Below are positions 23,050 through 35,835 of a stretch of DNA of 64,000 nt, piece after piece. The translations under genes were made by a program, and so were the position numbers. Location: positions 6,421,519-6,485,518 of the forward strand of contig NW_022098045.1 of assembly GCF_002288925.2 (NCBI RefSeq), written 5' to 3'. The number at the start of each line of letters is the position of its first letter. Positions within the stretch are counted from its first letter, which is position 1. Below the pieces are notes generated by a model. The model ran no database searches. It was not told where the DNA came from and saw only the letters and a list, made by a program, of their open reading frames with translations. Origin of the DNA: Delphinapterus leucas. Lineage: Eukaryota; Chordata; Mammalia; Artiodactyla; Monodontidae.

Positions 23050-24100
23050 ACTATCTCTTTTATTCACCGTGTATCCTCAGCACCTACAATTGCACCTGAT
23101 ACATGGTAGGCACTCAATAAGTATCTTGTGACTGAATGAATGAATACATGAGAGATGAAGCTAGAGAATTGGTAAGTTCAAGGTTATGGAGAGCCTTGTA
23201 TGCTGTACTGTGGAGCTTGGAATTTTATGTTTAAGGTGATAGAATACTAATGAAGGCATGTGGGTAGAATGGCCAGCTTTTCTTTTTGAAAGATCTTTCT
23301 GGTTTTTCAAAGGTAATGTGTAATATTGGAGATGAGGAGATCAGTTCAGAGGCTGTAGGAATAGTCCAGATGAGAGGATGAGTACCTGAATCGGGGCACT
23401 GGTCATGTAGGGATCAAGAGGAAGGGCAGCCTCAATAAGTACTTAGGGGATAAATCAGCAGAACTGAATGAAGGTAGGAGGGTGAGAGAAAGGAAAAGGA
23501 AAGGTGACTCACATATTTATGGCTTGATGACTAATTGGCTAGCTGAGCCATGAACTGATATTGAGAATATATGAGAATGAGGAAAAGCATCTTATCTGTG
23601 AGGAGAACAATGATTTCAGTTTGGGGCACACTGAGTTTGAAGTGTTCGTGGAAGAGCCAGGTGGATATGTCCAAAAGGCAGCTGGATGTCTGAGTCTAAA
23701 GCTCAGAGGAGAAGACAGAGTTGGAGATATAATGTGGGTATCATTAGCAGGGAGACAGTAGTGTAAACCTTTTGAATTAATGAGCTCATCCAAAGAGATT
23801 GTGTGAGAAAAGAACACAAGACCAAGGGTGGAATTTGGGGAGCACCGTCATTTAAGGGGAGGTGAACATAAAAAAATGGGAACTTAGGAAGATTAAGGAG
23901 ACATGGTCAGAGAGATAAGGAGTAAGAAATGATCAGAGAAGAGAGCAGTGTTGTGGTAGCCAGGAGAGGAGGGAGTTTCCAGAAGGAGTTTGTATCAACA
24001 GTGTTGATCCCAGGTAAGGAAGTAAGTGGGAGAAGAATTTAATATGATCCATTGAATTTGGCAACATGTAGGCCACTGGCGGCCACACTGAAGTTGGTGT
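23050..24100. repeat. Ancient interspersed repeat, not named
   Basis: A G/A-rich, gene-free stretch. 23080-23150 (tggtaggcactcaataagta then gaatgaatgaatac) looks like the tail of an old LINE or MIR. 23160-23300 (gagagccttgtatgctgtac and so on) recalls the same unnamed old family as 57420-57990. The family needs a repeat-library search. Confidence 0.4.
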
Positions 24101-24544
24101 CATTGAAGTGATGGGACTGTATGCAGAGGCTCGAGGAGTGAATGGGAAGTGGGCAAAGGAAGGCCAAGTATATAGGCTACTCCTTCAGGGAGCTTCACTG
24201 AGAATGGAAGAAAGAAATGGGATGTTAGGCAGACAGCACCACATCCGTGAAGTGTCTTTGAACCTCCCGTCCCCAGCCATCGAGCCTCTTGGGTGTTGTT
24301 GTGTGCTTTGTGCTTGCCCTTTTTACCGCCTGTGACCAGACTGCAAAAATGCTTGTTTATTTGTCTGCTTAGTCAATATTTTTAGAATAACCAAACAGGG
24401 GAAGGGAGAAGGTTTTGTTTTGGCTTTTGATATTGCTATGAAAGAGACACGATCACCTTGAGAGGGAAAGGGGGCTGACCTGGAAGAGAGAGAGAAGTTG
24501 AAGATATGGGGGATGGGGGAGACAGAGCGACAGAATGATAGAAC

Positions 24545-25040
24545 TGGAAGAGGCCTTTAAAATGGATTTAGTCAGGCTTTCTCATTTTATAGACAAAGAA
24601 ACAGACTTTTAGTTGTTTAGTCACTTGCTCAAAGATACAGAGCTGGGGGGCTTCCCTAGTGGTGCAGTGCTTGGGAGTCCGCCTGCCAATGCAGGGGACA
24701 TGGGTTCGAGCCCCGGTCCGGGGGGATCCCACATGCCGCAGAGCAGCTGAGCCCGTGCGCCACAGCTGCTGGGGCCTGCGCGCCTGGAGCCCGTGCTCCG
24801 CAACGGGGGAGGTCACTGTGGTGAGAGGCCTGCGCACCGCGGCAAGGAGTGGCCCCCACTCGCCGCAACTGGGGAGGGCCCACGTGCAGCGACGAAGACC
24901 CAATGCAGCCAAAAAAAAAAAACAAAAAGATACAGAGCTAGACAGTGGCACAGCCATAACAAGAACCTTAGTCTCTGGCTCATGAGCCAGTGTGATTTCT
25001 ACTCCACCATGTCTTTCCTTGTGTATCTCAGGAACATGTG
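24545..25040 (+). mobile_element. Old repeat split by a CHR-type SINE
   Basis: A 281-bp CHR SINE of the longer form (24645-24925), plus strand, carries the head ggcttccctagtggtgcagt, a B box (ggttcgagccc) and a terminal A12 run. Its TSD aaagatacagagct is at 24631-24644 and 24926-24939. It interrupts an older repeat whose parts (24545-24630 with tagacaaagaaacagacttt, and 24940-25030) would otherwise be continuous. Confidence 0.88.
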
Positions 25041-27542
25041 TTGTTATTCGCATCTGCTGGGTACACTTATATTAGCTCATGGCACAAGTTAACGAATCAC
25101 CATTGTATCCTAAACTAAATTATTACTGTTATTAATAGTAACTTGGGTTCCTATCATTTAAAAAAAATTTTTAAAAGCCCTTTTACAATGTATGTTTTGC
25201 TCATGGATTGACTGGAAATAACCAAGTGTCAATGGTAGTTCTGCTAGATATTTGTATCTACCTATCATCTATCTATTCATTCTATTAACCATATATAATA
25301 GATTCTGTATTCATATCCTATATCCATATAGAATAGCTAGCTATAGAGTTAGATAAATAAGGTCAGAGAGAGAGACAGACAGAGAACGACTGAGAGAAAG
25401 AGAACAGAGGCATTTAGAACATCGACTGTCTAACCCGGCCCTGTCAGAACCAATATTCAGGATCTCTGAATAACATATATACAAAGAGGGCAATGCCATG
25501 CAAAGGGGCACTGTATTACATTGTGGGGTTTTGGCCGCAAACTTCAATGTAGATAGGAATAGTGTTTACCTAATCAAGCTGTTGTGAGAGATTATATATA
25601 TATACACGACATATATCTATGTGTATGTATACATGCACACACACACACGCTTAGAAGAGTACCTGGCTATTCTAAGTACTCAGTTTTAGCTGTAATTACC
25701 ACATGATCATCATCGTTATTGTTAGTTGGTTCCTTTAGATCCTAGGCAAACAATCTTCGTTGATGTCTCTTGCCCAAGTGGCCACTTCCTAATGCTCCCA
25801 GTGCAAAGCCTGCAGGGAAATAGGCTTATGTGTTCCCTGCAGCCCACAGCTCACAAGGCTATTCAAGGTTACATGGTTAGGTAGCAAGAACTCCCTGTCT
25901 TTCTTTCTCCAAGTGCCACATGCAGAATTCTTTGCTCCTCCTGTAGCCCCAAATCATGTTCCAACAGAAGTACAATAGGTAGATGCAAGATAGGGAACAT
26001 CCACTCACAAATAAAGAATATCATATCTATAAAATGAGTTTTGAGGGCCAAATCTGAAGACCAGTTTTTATATGAATCAACGACAACTAATTTGGGGGCA
26101 CAAAATATCTCTTGAAGTCCTCAATTTGGCCTGCCCTTCTCCCTCGCTCCCTGCTTCCATATTAGAATACAAACAACACTTGGATTATCTCATTTTCTAT
26201 CTGGATGCTTAGTGGTAATTAGGTTAATGTATTTTCTATATTTACTCTCTTAGTGGAAGTTAGACAAGTGTAGGTTCTACTTGGGGTTCAGAGGGCACTT
26301 TTGTGAATAGTCATTAATGTTGCACCATATGTACAATTTTATAAAATCCCATATCATATAAGTTTTATCCTTTATTGAGCAAATAAGAATTTGGTGATCA
26401 CTGTTACGGATGTATTTATCTGTTTAGTGGATTAACAGTTGTGAAATAGTAGCCCCATTTCCCACCCACTCTTGAGGATGTAGTTCTGTACAATTAACAT
26501 TCTCTTGTAGGTACAATTCTTTTCAATGGAAGCAGCCCCAAATAACAAAGAAACATTATGACTTACATAATTTTTTGAGTCTACCAGCTGAATTCTTTGT
26601 AGGCTTTTATTCTGTGGACAAGTCATGATTTCCTGGTTAATTCAGGATCTCCTACCATTTTTGATCAAAATTACTAATTACCCATTCTGCCACATCTCTG
26701 GACTTGAGGAAATGCTAAGTGGAAGAGCAGGTTGAGTCAGAGGGTCTAATAGAAGGATTGGGCCCCAAAGACACATGTGTGTGCCATAGTTTTAATAATC
26801 TTGGATAAACAGATCCTTCACAGTGGCAAATAGATGGTTAATTAACATGTGACAACTTCCCAATAAATCCTAAGGTATCACGTGGAGGCCCATTCCCTTG
26901 ATAGTGTCAGGTATTGATAGGAAACAATAATTGCAATTATAGAAACCCTGATAAACAATGTAGATCTTTATTGGAGCCCAGGAATTCTATCCAGCTCCCC
27001 ACAGTACATGTGCACCCTCTACAGCCATGCTGTTTCCTCTCCCCGCTCTGTCCTTCTCTCACCTGCCCCTTGTGCTTTGCTACTCTGTGTCCCAGGTCAA
27101 AGTGAACATTAGAACTTTAGCTCTCCGCGCCCCCCACCCCGCCCCCGCTGGCTCCATCAGGCGTCTATAGGCTGTTAGAAGACCTGCCAGCTCTGTGGCC
27201 CTGCCCGCCCAAGTCCTCTCTTCTCTGTTTTAGGGAAATAGAGCTCTTATCTCACCCCTACTGCTTTTCTGGTGTGACACTCAGATGGAGCATTTCTAGT
27301 GAATAAAATTCGTCACTTCATTACACGTGAAAAGATGTAGACGGTTTCCAAGGAAATTACTGTCACAAGGGGGTTCATTTTATCTTTGAGAGAAGCTCAT
27401 CTTGACAGAGAGAATCCTTTTCGTTAGTGTGTTCTGTTTATCCTGTTTGTTGTTGTCACCCACGGAAACTCATGAGAGTTAGTGAATCTGATGTGACTGC
27501 TCGTTGCTGCTACTTTACACTGAGCTGTTTTTAAATGCTCAG
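25041..27542. other. Intron, no gene; short tandem repeats
   Basis: Simple repeats at 25254-25300 (ATCT-like), 25360-25405 (GAGA-like) and 25590-25652 (TATATA/CACACA). The rest is unique. The last bases (gagctgtttttaaatgctcag) are the acceptor of the next exon. Confidence 0.5.
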
Positions 27543-27635
27543 GGGGAAGTGCTTCAAATACCCGCCAACCAGTGCTGCCCCGAGTGTGTGCTGAGGACTC
27601 CTGGATCTTGCCATCATGAAAAGAAAATTCACACG
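27543..27635 (+). CDS. FRAS1: FRAS1 coding exon: end of VWC1, start of VWC2
   Basis: 31 codons beginning GEVLQIPANQCCPECVLRT and ending KKIHT. The CCPEC motif (codons 11-15) closes VWC module 1, and the TPGSCHH segment opens module 2. The VWC fold is a small disulfide-rich unit used in matrix and growth-factor-binding proteins. Phase 0 at both ends, acceptor gctcag, donor ACG/gtaagt. It follows a 7361-bp intron and joins the previous exon without shifting the frame. Skipping would keep the frame but destroy two VWC modules. Confidence 0.95.
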
Positions 27636-28119
27636 GTAAGTATTTTCTGACCCATGGTTGATTCAGTGTCTGTAGATCATTGACAAGGTAAAGCTGACAA
27701 GAGAGGATTTTTTTTTCCCCTTTGTTTGGACGGTGGAGGACCTCAAGCTTATTTGACTTTCCGTGGGCATTTAGGTTTCTTGAATAAGATTAAAACTGCC
27801 CTATTTACTGTCCCACGTAAATATTTGTCAGTTGAATTCGTGTCTGTATAAAGAATAGTCTGAGAATGTTGATGATGAAGAAGTTGTAATGCTGAATAAT
27901 AAAAGGGCCACCTTGCCTTTGTGTACCACATACATTTTTTCACTTGATTTTATAAACAACCCTGAGTAGGTGAGTAGAGCAGATGTTATTACTCCTGTGT
28001 TAAAGATGGAAAAGTAGAATTGCAAAGACTATAAGTTACTTGCCCCATATAGTACCAATAAGTGGTGTAACCTGGCCTAGAGCCCTGGTCTTTTGTTCCT
28101 CGTTCAGGGTGGAGTTTCT

Positions 28120-28310
28120 AAACTTCAGCACTATTAACACTTTAGGCTTTGTCGTGGGGACCATCCTCTGCATTATAGAATGATCAGCAGCATCTCTAGC
28201 CTCTACCCACCAGTTTGTATCCTCTGAAGTCCTGACAACCAGAAATGTCTGTAGGCATGGCCACATTTCCCCTAAGGGGCAAAATGAAAATGCTCACCTC
28301 CCCCCCACTT
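28120..28310 (-). mobile_element. MER5-type hAT MITE
   Basis: Segments gcactattaacactttaggc, agcagcatctctagcctcta and ccctaaggggcaaaatgaaa, in order, match the MER5A-type non-autonomous hAT element in reverse orientation. Ends are eroded. Confidence 0.75.
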
Positions 28311-29653
28311 AGAACCACAGTACTAGAAATCAACCCTGAAGTTCTTTTATTATACTTTCTCATTCCAGATCCTGTAGGATTAATTTAGAGATATTAAATA
28401 CTGATTTAAAAGGACTATTTGCAAGGTTTATAGTAGAAAGTATGAAAATGGGATGGCTACAATTCATCTCCACTCATGCCTACATGCTCCCCCGAGGCAG
28501 CAGGTGAAGTTGAATGTGTTAGAAAGAGGCTCTTTGCTTTAATCTTCATCTTCCACCTGATACAAAACTTTCCCCAAGTTAGTGTCTCTACCCATTCAGG
28601 AGAGAGCATAGGTTAGCCGGATTTGATATACCTACTCTAGGCTGCTATTCAGTGTGTGTACCTAAAACTCCGTGAGTACAGTGCGCTTTCCCCGTGGGAC
28701 AGGATCACCTCACTTAAGCCACTGTCTCCACATTACCCGAGGAAGTCACTCTTTCACTCCTGCACAATGTATTGCTGAGCGATACCCAAGCAGGATCTGT
28801 GCCTGCATACCATGTATCACCTCGTGCTGCTTGATTCAGTCCGCATTATGTAGGGTGGTGGAAACTTCACACGCCACACAAGAGGATCCCTTGTAAAGTG
28901 CTGAAGGGCAGATTGGTGACGGAATCAATGCCAGTTCATAATGGTTGGAACGGGTGTGTGGTTCACGGTCAAAAACCTCAAACTGAATCTTTCAAGTGAA
29001 AGAGCCCTAGGATCCAAAATGAGGCCAGGATCTGGGGGAACAACAGACATCTCAAATAAGAGGTGGTTCCAGGGACATGAGACGTCAGAGTTCAATGACT
29101 CTTTGCGTGGCCGCTCTAATGACACTTGTCATTTGCTTGCTTGTGTTATGTTCATGCACACTTGCAATCTTCTTATGTTGAATTAAGATTTCTGAGAACA
29201 TTGACAATATTTTGTCTACCTTCATAGTGAGCCTCCTTGCCTCCCACCTAACCTGGTGAACTTTTCCCAGAGTAGGTGCTCAATAAACATCACGACTCAA
29301 ACAATGAGTAAATCCCTTCTCCAGCTTATCCATGTCCTTGTCCCAAGGGCATGTTGGTCTTAGACCAACTAACCTGTGTGGCGGGCAGTTCAGGGACCAC
29401 AGATCTGCTGATGGGTTAATTAGAAATCCGCTTGGTCTCCTACTTTTTCTGGAAGAGTTTAGAAAGTCCTTCTTCTCCCTGCCTCCCTTGCAATTCACCC
29501 CTTCGGCTCTGACATAGTCCATGGGAAGCTCTAAACTGGGTAAGATCATGCCCATGCCTTGTTTTCCCATATGCAACTTTCAGAATGTACTCCCCTGAGA
29601 GTGTATAATTATATTTCTGGTACTTGATGTAACTGAGAAAATGGCTGCATTTC
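28311..29653. other. Intron, nothing recognised
   Basis: Unique non-coding sequence. A short aggtgctcaataaacatca near 29273 resembles the tail of an old SINE or LINE, but too little remains to call it. Confidence 0.4.
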
Positions 29654-29901
29654 AGGAATTGTAGGGGTTTTTTTTTACTTTTTTTTTTCTTTTTTTTTGC
29701 GGTACGCGGACCTCTCACTGCTGTGGCCTCTCCTGTTGCGGAGCACAGGCTCCGGACGCGCAGGCTCAGCGGCCATGGCTCACGGGCCCAGCCGCTCCGC
29801 GGCATGTGGGATCCTCCCGGACCGGGGCACGAACCCGCGTCCCCTGCATCGGCAGGCGGACCCCCAACCACTGCGCCACCAGGGAAGCCCAGGAATTGTA
29901 G
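29654..29901 (-). mobile_element. CHR-type SINE
   Basis: Minus-strand CHR SINE with an interrupted T-rich tail (29668-29699) and full head. TSD aggaattgtag at 29654-29664 and 29891-29901. It keeps a high number of CpG dinucleotides, suggesting youth. Confidence 0.93.
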
Positions 29902-32900
29902 TTTGAAGGGAAAAAACTCTCTAGTGGTCTACTTCTTCAAATAGAAACAGAAGAATGATTTTTTTTTTAAGTTGAGACAAAATCCTCGAATTTTAGTCTT
30001 AATAAAGTGAAAAGGATCATGTTTCTTGTCTTCCTGTTCTTCTTTCCTCTCTTTCTTCACCTTTTTAGATTCTTGCCAAATTTTTCTTAATATTATTCAT
30101 TTCCTTGAGTGGGTTAAATGCTTGTCTGGGTTGGGTCTGAATCTCCCCTTGTCCCTTGCATCACTAGGTTTTTTCCTTAATCTTGGAGCCTTTTCTATTT
30201 TGCGCCCTTGGCTTGCTTGGGAAGCAGTTTCCAGAGCACCTTCCTCTCCCGCCGAACAGCGGTAATCCTCTCTCCTTAGCCTCTGGCTTGCATCCCATAG
30301 GACAAGTTATGGAGACTCTGTCCCGGTAGTTATGAAATAGTCTGGTGCTTTAAGAGCTTTGGAATGGTGAAGTGGAAGCTTTCCCCTAAAAGAGAGATTT
30401 AGAAGAGGCTTTAGGATAGAGCAAGTGTGGTGGGAGGGGCATCTGTTAAAGTGATGCTGTCCCCAGAGAATAGAGTTGAAGAGAAGCAAAGTAAAAGGTG
30501 GGTTGAGCTCAGGACGGCATGGAGAGGCCACCTTTAATGAAAGAGCCTCGCCTCATGAGGGGACCTCTTTTGCTGGCATTGTGGGCAGCACCTTGTACAG
30601 CTGACGTTCCAGCAAGTCAAGTCCCCACATCTTCTCTGGAGTGAGGAAAACACCTGAGCCTTTTGGCTGACCAGGTTATTTAAGTTTTGCGTGGGCTTAT
30701 TACAGCCAGCATTTGGGTGCCTATTTCATCCATGACCTCCCAAAGCTATCCTTTCAAATTAGCTTTTGGATCTCTGCCCAGCCTTGCCAACCAGTTAGGG
30801 AGACAAGCCTGAAATACGTTTTCCTAAAGAGTGTTGGAATGCGTTTTCCCTGTTCTTTTCCCCACAAATTAGCCTGTGAAAGGGAGGAGAAAGGACCTTT
30901 AACCCCTTTCTTTTCCTCTTTACTAACTTAATCTCAGCACCAGATAATGTCATGTCTTAGAAGATGGTGCTTGGAGATTCACTGAAAAAGAAAGTGGCAG
31001 GTGGTAATGCCCTAGTGCCCGCATCCGATCGAATACAGGAGTGTGGAGGGAGAGGTCTGCTTGCTTTGCCTGTCTGTGAGGCTGAAAGGAGAATTAATTT
31101 ATGCATGTGAGACAAGAACTGAATACTGAATTCTGCAGCCTTGTTCTCTTCAAAGTAGAGGATGTAATTACAATATGCATGGAACATCCCCAGGTTTTTA
31201 GTATTCTGGATCTATAACATCATAACAGGAACAAATTATAGGAAGAAAAATTATTTTTTTGTTCTGTCATTAAGCCAGGCAAATACTTTATGGGCTTATC
31301 TTTCCTTTGGACTTATGTCAACAGCCAAGCCGACTCGTTATTTGGCTATGCAGAAGAATATATATAAGATATGGTCTGCAGAATGTGCTTTTGGCCAGTG
31401 TCAAAATCACAGATTTTCAAAAGGTATTAATGGTATTAAGATGGCACAGCTACAACACAGGTCTTGTGGGAGCGTTGTTTTGTGTATGTATTATTTCTTG
31501 ATTTTACAGAGCTTTCTTTGCTTGTTACAGTGCTCATAAAAAATACAGCTTTTGTAAATGAGTATAGAAAACACTGTGAAATTAAAAAATATCTACCTGT
31601 CATCTATCTATCTATCTATCAGCATGTACCAAACCCCTTGATCTCTGGTCTCCCTCTGCTGAGAGAGGTGTCACTGATTTAGGGGTAAGAGTAGGAGATG
31701 AAAATGAAGGGGACTCATGTGACTTTTCTCTAAGAGAGAGGTGAGAATACTTCCTTTCCATCATTCTGTGCACTTTGGATCACTGTCTGGGCTTCTGTGG
31801 CTTTGACATCTAGAGTGGAGTCTCCCTGACGAATGTTCTTTGTTATTCCCATAATTCTCAAGCTTATTGTGAAGGGAGAATCCCTTGCTTAATTTTATGT
31901 CTCTTGAGTCAGATAATAGATTCACATCATTAGAGAGCTTGAAGGTACCAAAGAGATTAGTTAATACATCCGTCTCATTTTACAGTTGAGAAAACTTTGG
32001 TGATTGACAAGTTATTATAATTAATTTTTGTGGCCTCATCTGAGAGTTGGTATAATTGCAAGTGTTTAAGAAATGACAGTTAGTGTTTCTCAGTAGTGAC
32101 AAAAACAAGCTCTTGTTTTAATGAAATGTCTAGATGTTTAGAAGCAATCTCCTAACTTTTAATAGAATAAAGACATTCACTTCAAGTTGTTTTATAAGCA
32201 GCTTTCAAATTTTACTTTATTTAAGATATGCAAATGATTCATTAGATATTTTAAACAGTACTTTGCTCTCTGATGACTAAAGTGAATATTTGTTTATTGG
32301 TGAAAATTTGGAAAATAGAAAAGTATTCAAGCAGAAAAAAATCCACTAGTAATCTTCAAGCTATGAAAATCACTATTGCTTCCTCAGGTTTTTTTTGTTG
32401 TGGGGAGCGGCTGGCAGTGAATATGGGTGGATGGATAGATAGATAGATAGATAGATAGAGAAATATGTTTTTACATAATTGTAATTATACTATGTATACT
32501 GTTTATATCTTGCTTTTTTATAAAACATTATTTTGTAAATAGTTCCCCAGCATACTCTTGGAGAACATGATTTCCTATTATTAGGCACTTGGGTAGCTTC
32601 CAATATTCACGAAAACATTTCCAATTTCACTATGAAGAACAATGAGATGGAATTCCTTGTATTGAAACTTTTTGGTGTGTCACTGATCATTTTCTCCAGA
32701 TAACTTTTTAAACGTGAAATTAGTATGTCAAAGCATCTGAAGATTTTGAGTATTGAAGCTGTGACATCTGTGGTCATTAAAATTCAATTTTAAGTTGTCT
32801 GTGTCTAATGATAAACCCAGTGGGACTATCATGGATAGTATAGCTTCTTTTCGGGTCTGATTACCTAGGGTAGGCCCTGACTGGCTGAGTTGTTCCAGGT

Positions 32901-33099
32901 GCTATCATGAGAGAAGGCTCTGTGTAGAATTCCACCCCATTGCAGCTTCACTAACAATAGCTACTATGAATTTTAAACACTTTCCATATCTGATATTAAA
33001 AGATATTATCAAATTTTATTTTAAATAATATTTCTTTGCAGTTAATAAAGTTGAATATTCCATAAGCTTGTTGCTATTTTTTTCCATTGGGATTTCTTT
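29902..33099. other. Intron; microsatellites and old LINE remnants
   Basis: (ATCT)n at 31597-31620 and (GATA)n at 32434-32459. 31930-32000 has an old repeat segment (cattttacagttgagaaaac). About 32280-32780 resembles the antisense 3' region of a very old L1. Nothing coding is recognised. Confidence 0.5.
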
Positions 33100-33575
33100 T
33101 TCTTTTTCTTTAAATTGAGTTATAGTTGACTTACAATATAATATTAGTTTCAGGTACACAGCACAGTGATTCAATATTTTTATACATCATGAAATGATCA
33201 CCACTATGAGTCTAGCTACCATCTGTTATCATACAAAGTTATTACAATATTACTGACTATAGTCTCCATGCTGTACATTACGTCCCCATGAGTTATTTAT
33301 TTTATAACTGGAAGTTTGTACCTCTTAGTCCCCTTCACCTATTTCACCCCCACATATCCCCTCCGCTCTGATAACCACCTGCTTGTTCTCTGTATCTGAG
33401 CCTGTTTTCCTTTGGTTTTGTTTATTCTTTTGTTTTTTAGATTCCATATATAAGTGAAGTCATACAATATTTGTCTTTCTCTGTCAGACTTATTTCACTA
33501 AGCATAATATCCTCTAGGTCCATCCATGTTTTTGCAAATGGCAAAATTTCATTTTTTATGGCTGAGTAATATTCC

Positions 33576-33577
<2 letters not shown>

Positions 33578-33625
<48 letters not shown>
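33578..33625. repeat. (TG)24 microsatellite
   Basis: Uninterrupted 48-bp TG run inside the L1 3' part. Likely length-polymorphic. Confidence 0.97.
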
Positions 33626-33626
<1 letters not shown>

Positions 33627-35766
33627 CATCTTCTTTATCCATTCATCTCTTGATGGACACTAGGTTGCTTCCATATCTTGGCTATTACAAATAATGTTCC
33701 AGTGAACATTGGGGTGCATATATCTTTTTGAATTAGTGTTTTTGTTTTCTTCAGATAAATACCCAGAAGTGGAATTACTAGATCATATGGTAGTTCTATT
33801 TTTAATTTTTCCTCAAAAATTAAATCTGCATACTGTTTTCCAAGTGACTATATCAATTTACATTCCCACCAACATTACATGTGGGTTCCCTTTTCTTTAC
33901 ATCCTTGCCAACACTTGTTATTTCTTGTCTTTTTGATAATAGCCATTCTGACAGGTATGAGGTGATATCTCACTGTGGTTTTGATTTGTATTTCCCTGAT
34001 AACTAGTGGTGACTAGTGATGTTGAACATCTTTTCGTGGTCCTGTTGGCCATCTTTATGTCATCTTTGGAAAAATGAATATTCACGGCCTCTGCCCATTT
34101 TTTAATTGGACTTTTTTTTTTAATTGAGTTGTATGTGTTCTTTTTATATTTTGGATATTAACCCCTTACAGATGTATCATTTGCAAATATTTTGTCCCAT
34201 TCAGTGGGCTGCCTTTTCATTTTGTGGAGGTTTCCTTCACTGTGCAAAAGCTTTTTAGTTTGATGTAGCCCCATTTGTTTATTTTTGCTTTTGTTTCCCT
34301 TGCCTGAGGAGACAGAACAAAAAAATATTGCTAAGACCCATGTCAAAGAGTGTACAACCTATGTTTTCTTCTAGGAGTTTTATGATTTCAGGTCTTATAT
34401 TTAAGTCTCTAATCCATTTTGAGTTTATTTTTGTATATGGTATAAGAAAATGGTATAGTTTCATTCTTTTACATGTAGCTGTCCAGTTTTTCCAGCATCA
34501 CTTATTGAAGAGGTCATCCTTTCTCTATTGTATATTCTTGCCTTCTTTGTTGTAGATTAATTGACCACAAGTGGTGACCTTATTTCTGGGCTCTCTATTC
34601 TGTTCCACTGACCTATGTGTCTGTTTTTATGCCAGCCCCATACTGTTTTGATTACTATAGCTTTGTAGTATAGTTTGAAATCAGGGCGTGTGATACTGCC
34701 AGCTTTGTTCTTCTTACTCAATTTGGCTTCAGCTATTTGGAGTCTTTTGTGGTTCCACAAATTTTAGAACTATTTGTTACAGTTCTGTGAGAAATACCGT
34801 GAGTATTTTGATAGAGATTGAGTTGAATCTGTAGATTACTTTGGGTAATATGAACATTCTAACAATATTAATTCTTCCATAGCATGAACACAGCATACCT
34901 TTCCATTTCTCTTTCAATTTTTTTCATTGATGTCTTTTAGTTTTTAGAGTACAGGACATTCACTTCCTTAGTTAAATTTATTCCTAGGTATTTTATTCTT
35001 TTTGATGCAATTGTAAATTGGATTGTTTTCTTTATTATTATGTAACGACCACATGTATTTTTTTATTATAGTCTTTGTTTTAAAGTCTGTTTTGTCTGAT
35101 CAGAGTAGTGTTACTCCAGCTTTCTTCTCATTTCCATTTGCATGGAATATCTTTTTCTATTCTTTCCCTTTCAGGTTATGTGTGTTTTTAGATCTGAAAT
35201 GAGTTTCTTGAATGCAGCATATAAATGGGTCTTTTTTTTTTTTTAATCTATTCACTCTATATCTTTTGATTGAAGCATTTATTCCATTTACATTTAAAGT
35301 GATTATTGGTAAGTATGTACTTGTTGCTGTTTAGTTAATTGTTTTCTGGTTATTTTGGGTACTTTGTTCCTTTCTTCTTCTTTTAGTCTCTTCTCTTGTA
35401 GTTTGATGATTTTCTTTTTATTTTTTGTGTATCTATTGTGGATTTTTGGTTTGTGGTTACATTAAGGTTCATATATATTGATTGATATATATATGTATAT
35501 GTGTGTGTGTATATTTATATATATATATCTGTTGGTTTTAAGCTGATAGTTACTTAAGTTTGAACACATTCTAAAAGCACTACGTTTTTAGTCCCCTCCA
35601 CATGTTTTATGTTTTTAATGTCATGTTTTACATCTTTTTACTTTGTATATTCCTTAACTACTAATTGTAGTTTTAGTTGATTTTACAGTTTTTGCTTTTC
35701 AAATTTTACTTGCTTTTTCAATAGTTGATCCATTACCTTTACTATATATTTTCCTTTACAGTGAGA

Positions 35767-35835
35767 TTTTTTTTGTTCATATATTTTCATATTTCTGACC
35801 TTTTTTTTTGTTCATATATTTTCATATTTATGACC
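35767..35835. repeat. Tandem duplication of about 34 bp
   Basis: Two adjacent copies (35767-35800 and 35801-35835) of a T-run followed by gttcatatattttcatattt and ctgacc/atgacc. They differ by one substitution and one T. The duplication is inside the older L1 and absent from the sister L1. Confidence 0.9.

Noticed and set aside
22838..32459. Regularly spaced repeats that could suggest a CRISPR array
   Set aside because: These are ordinary TATC/GATA microsatellites in a mammalian intron with no unique spacers.
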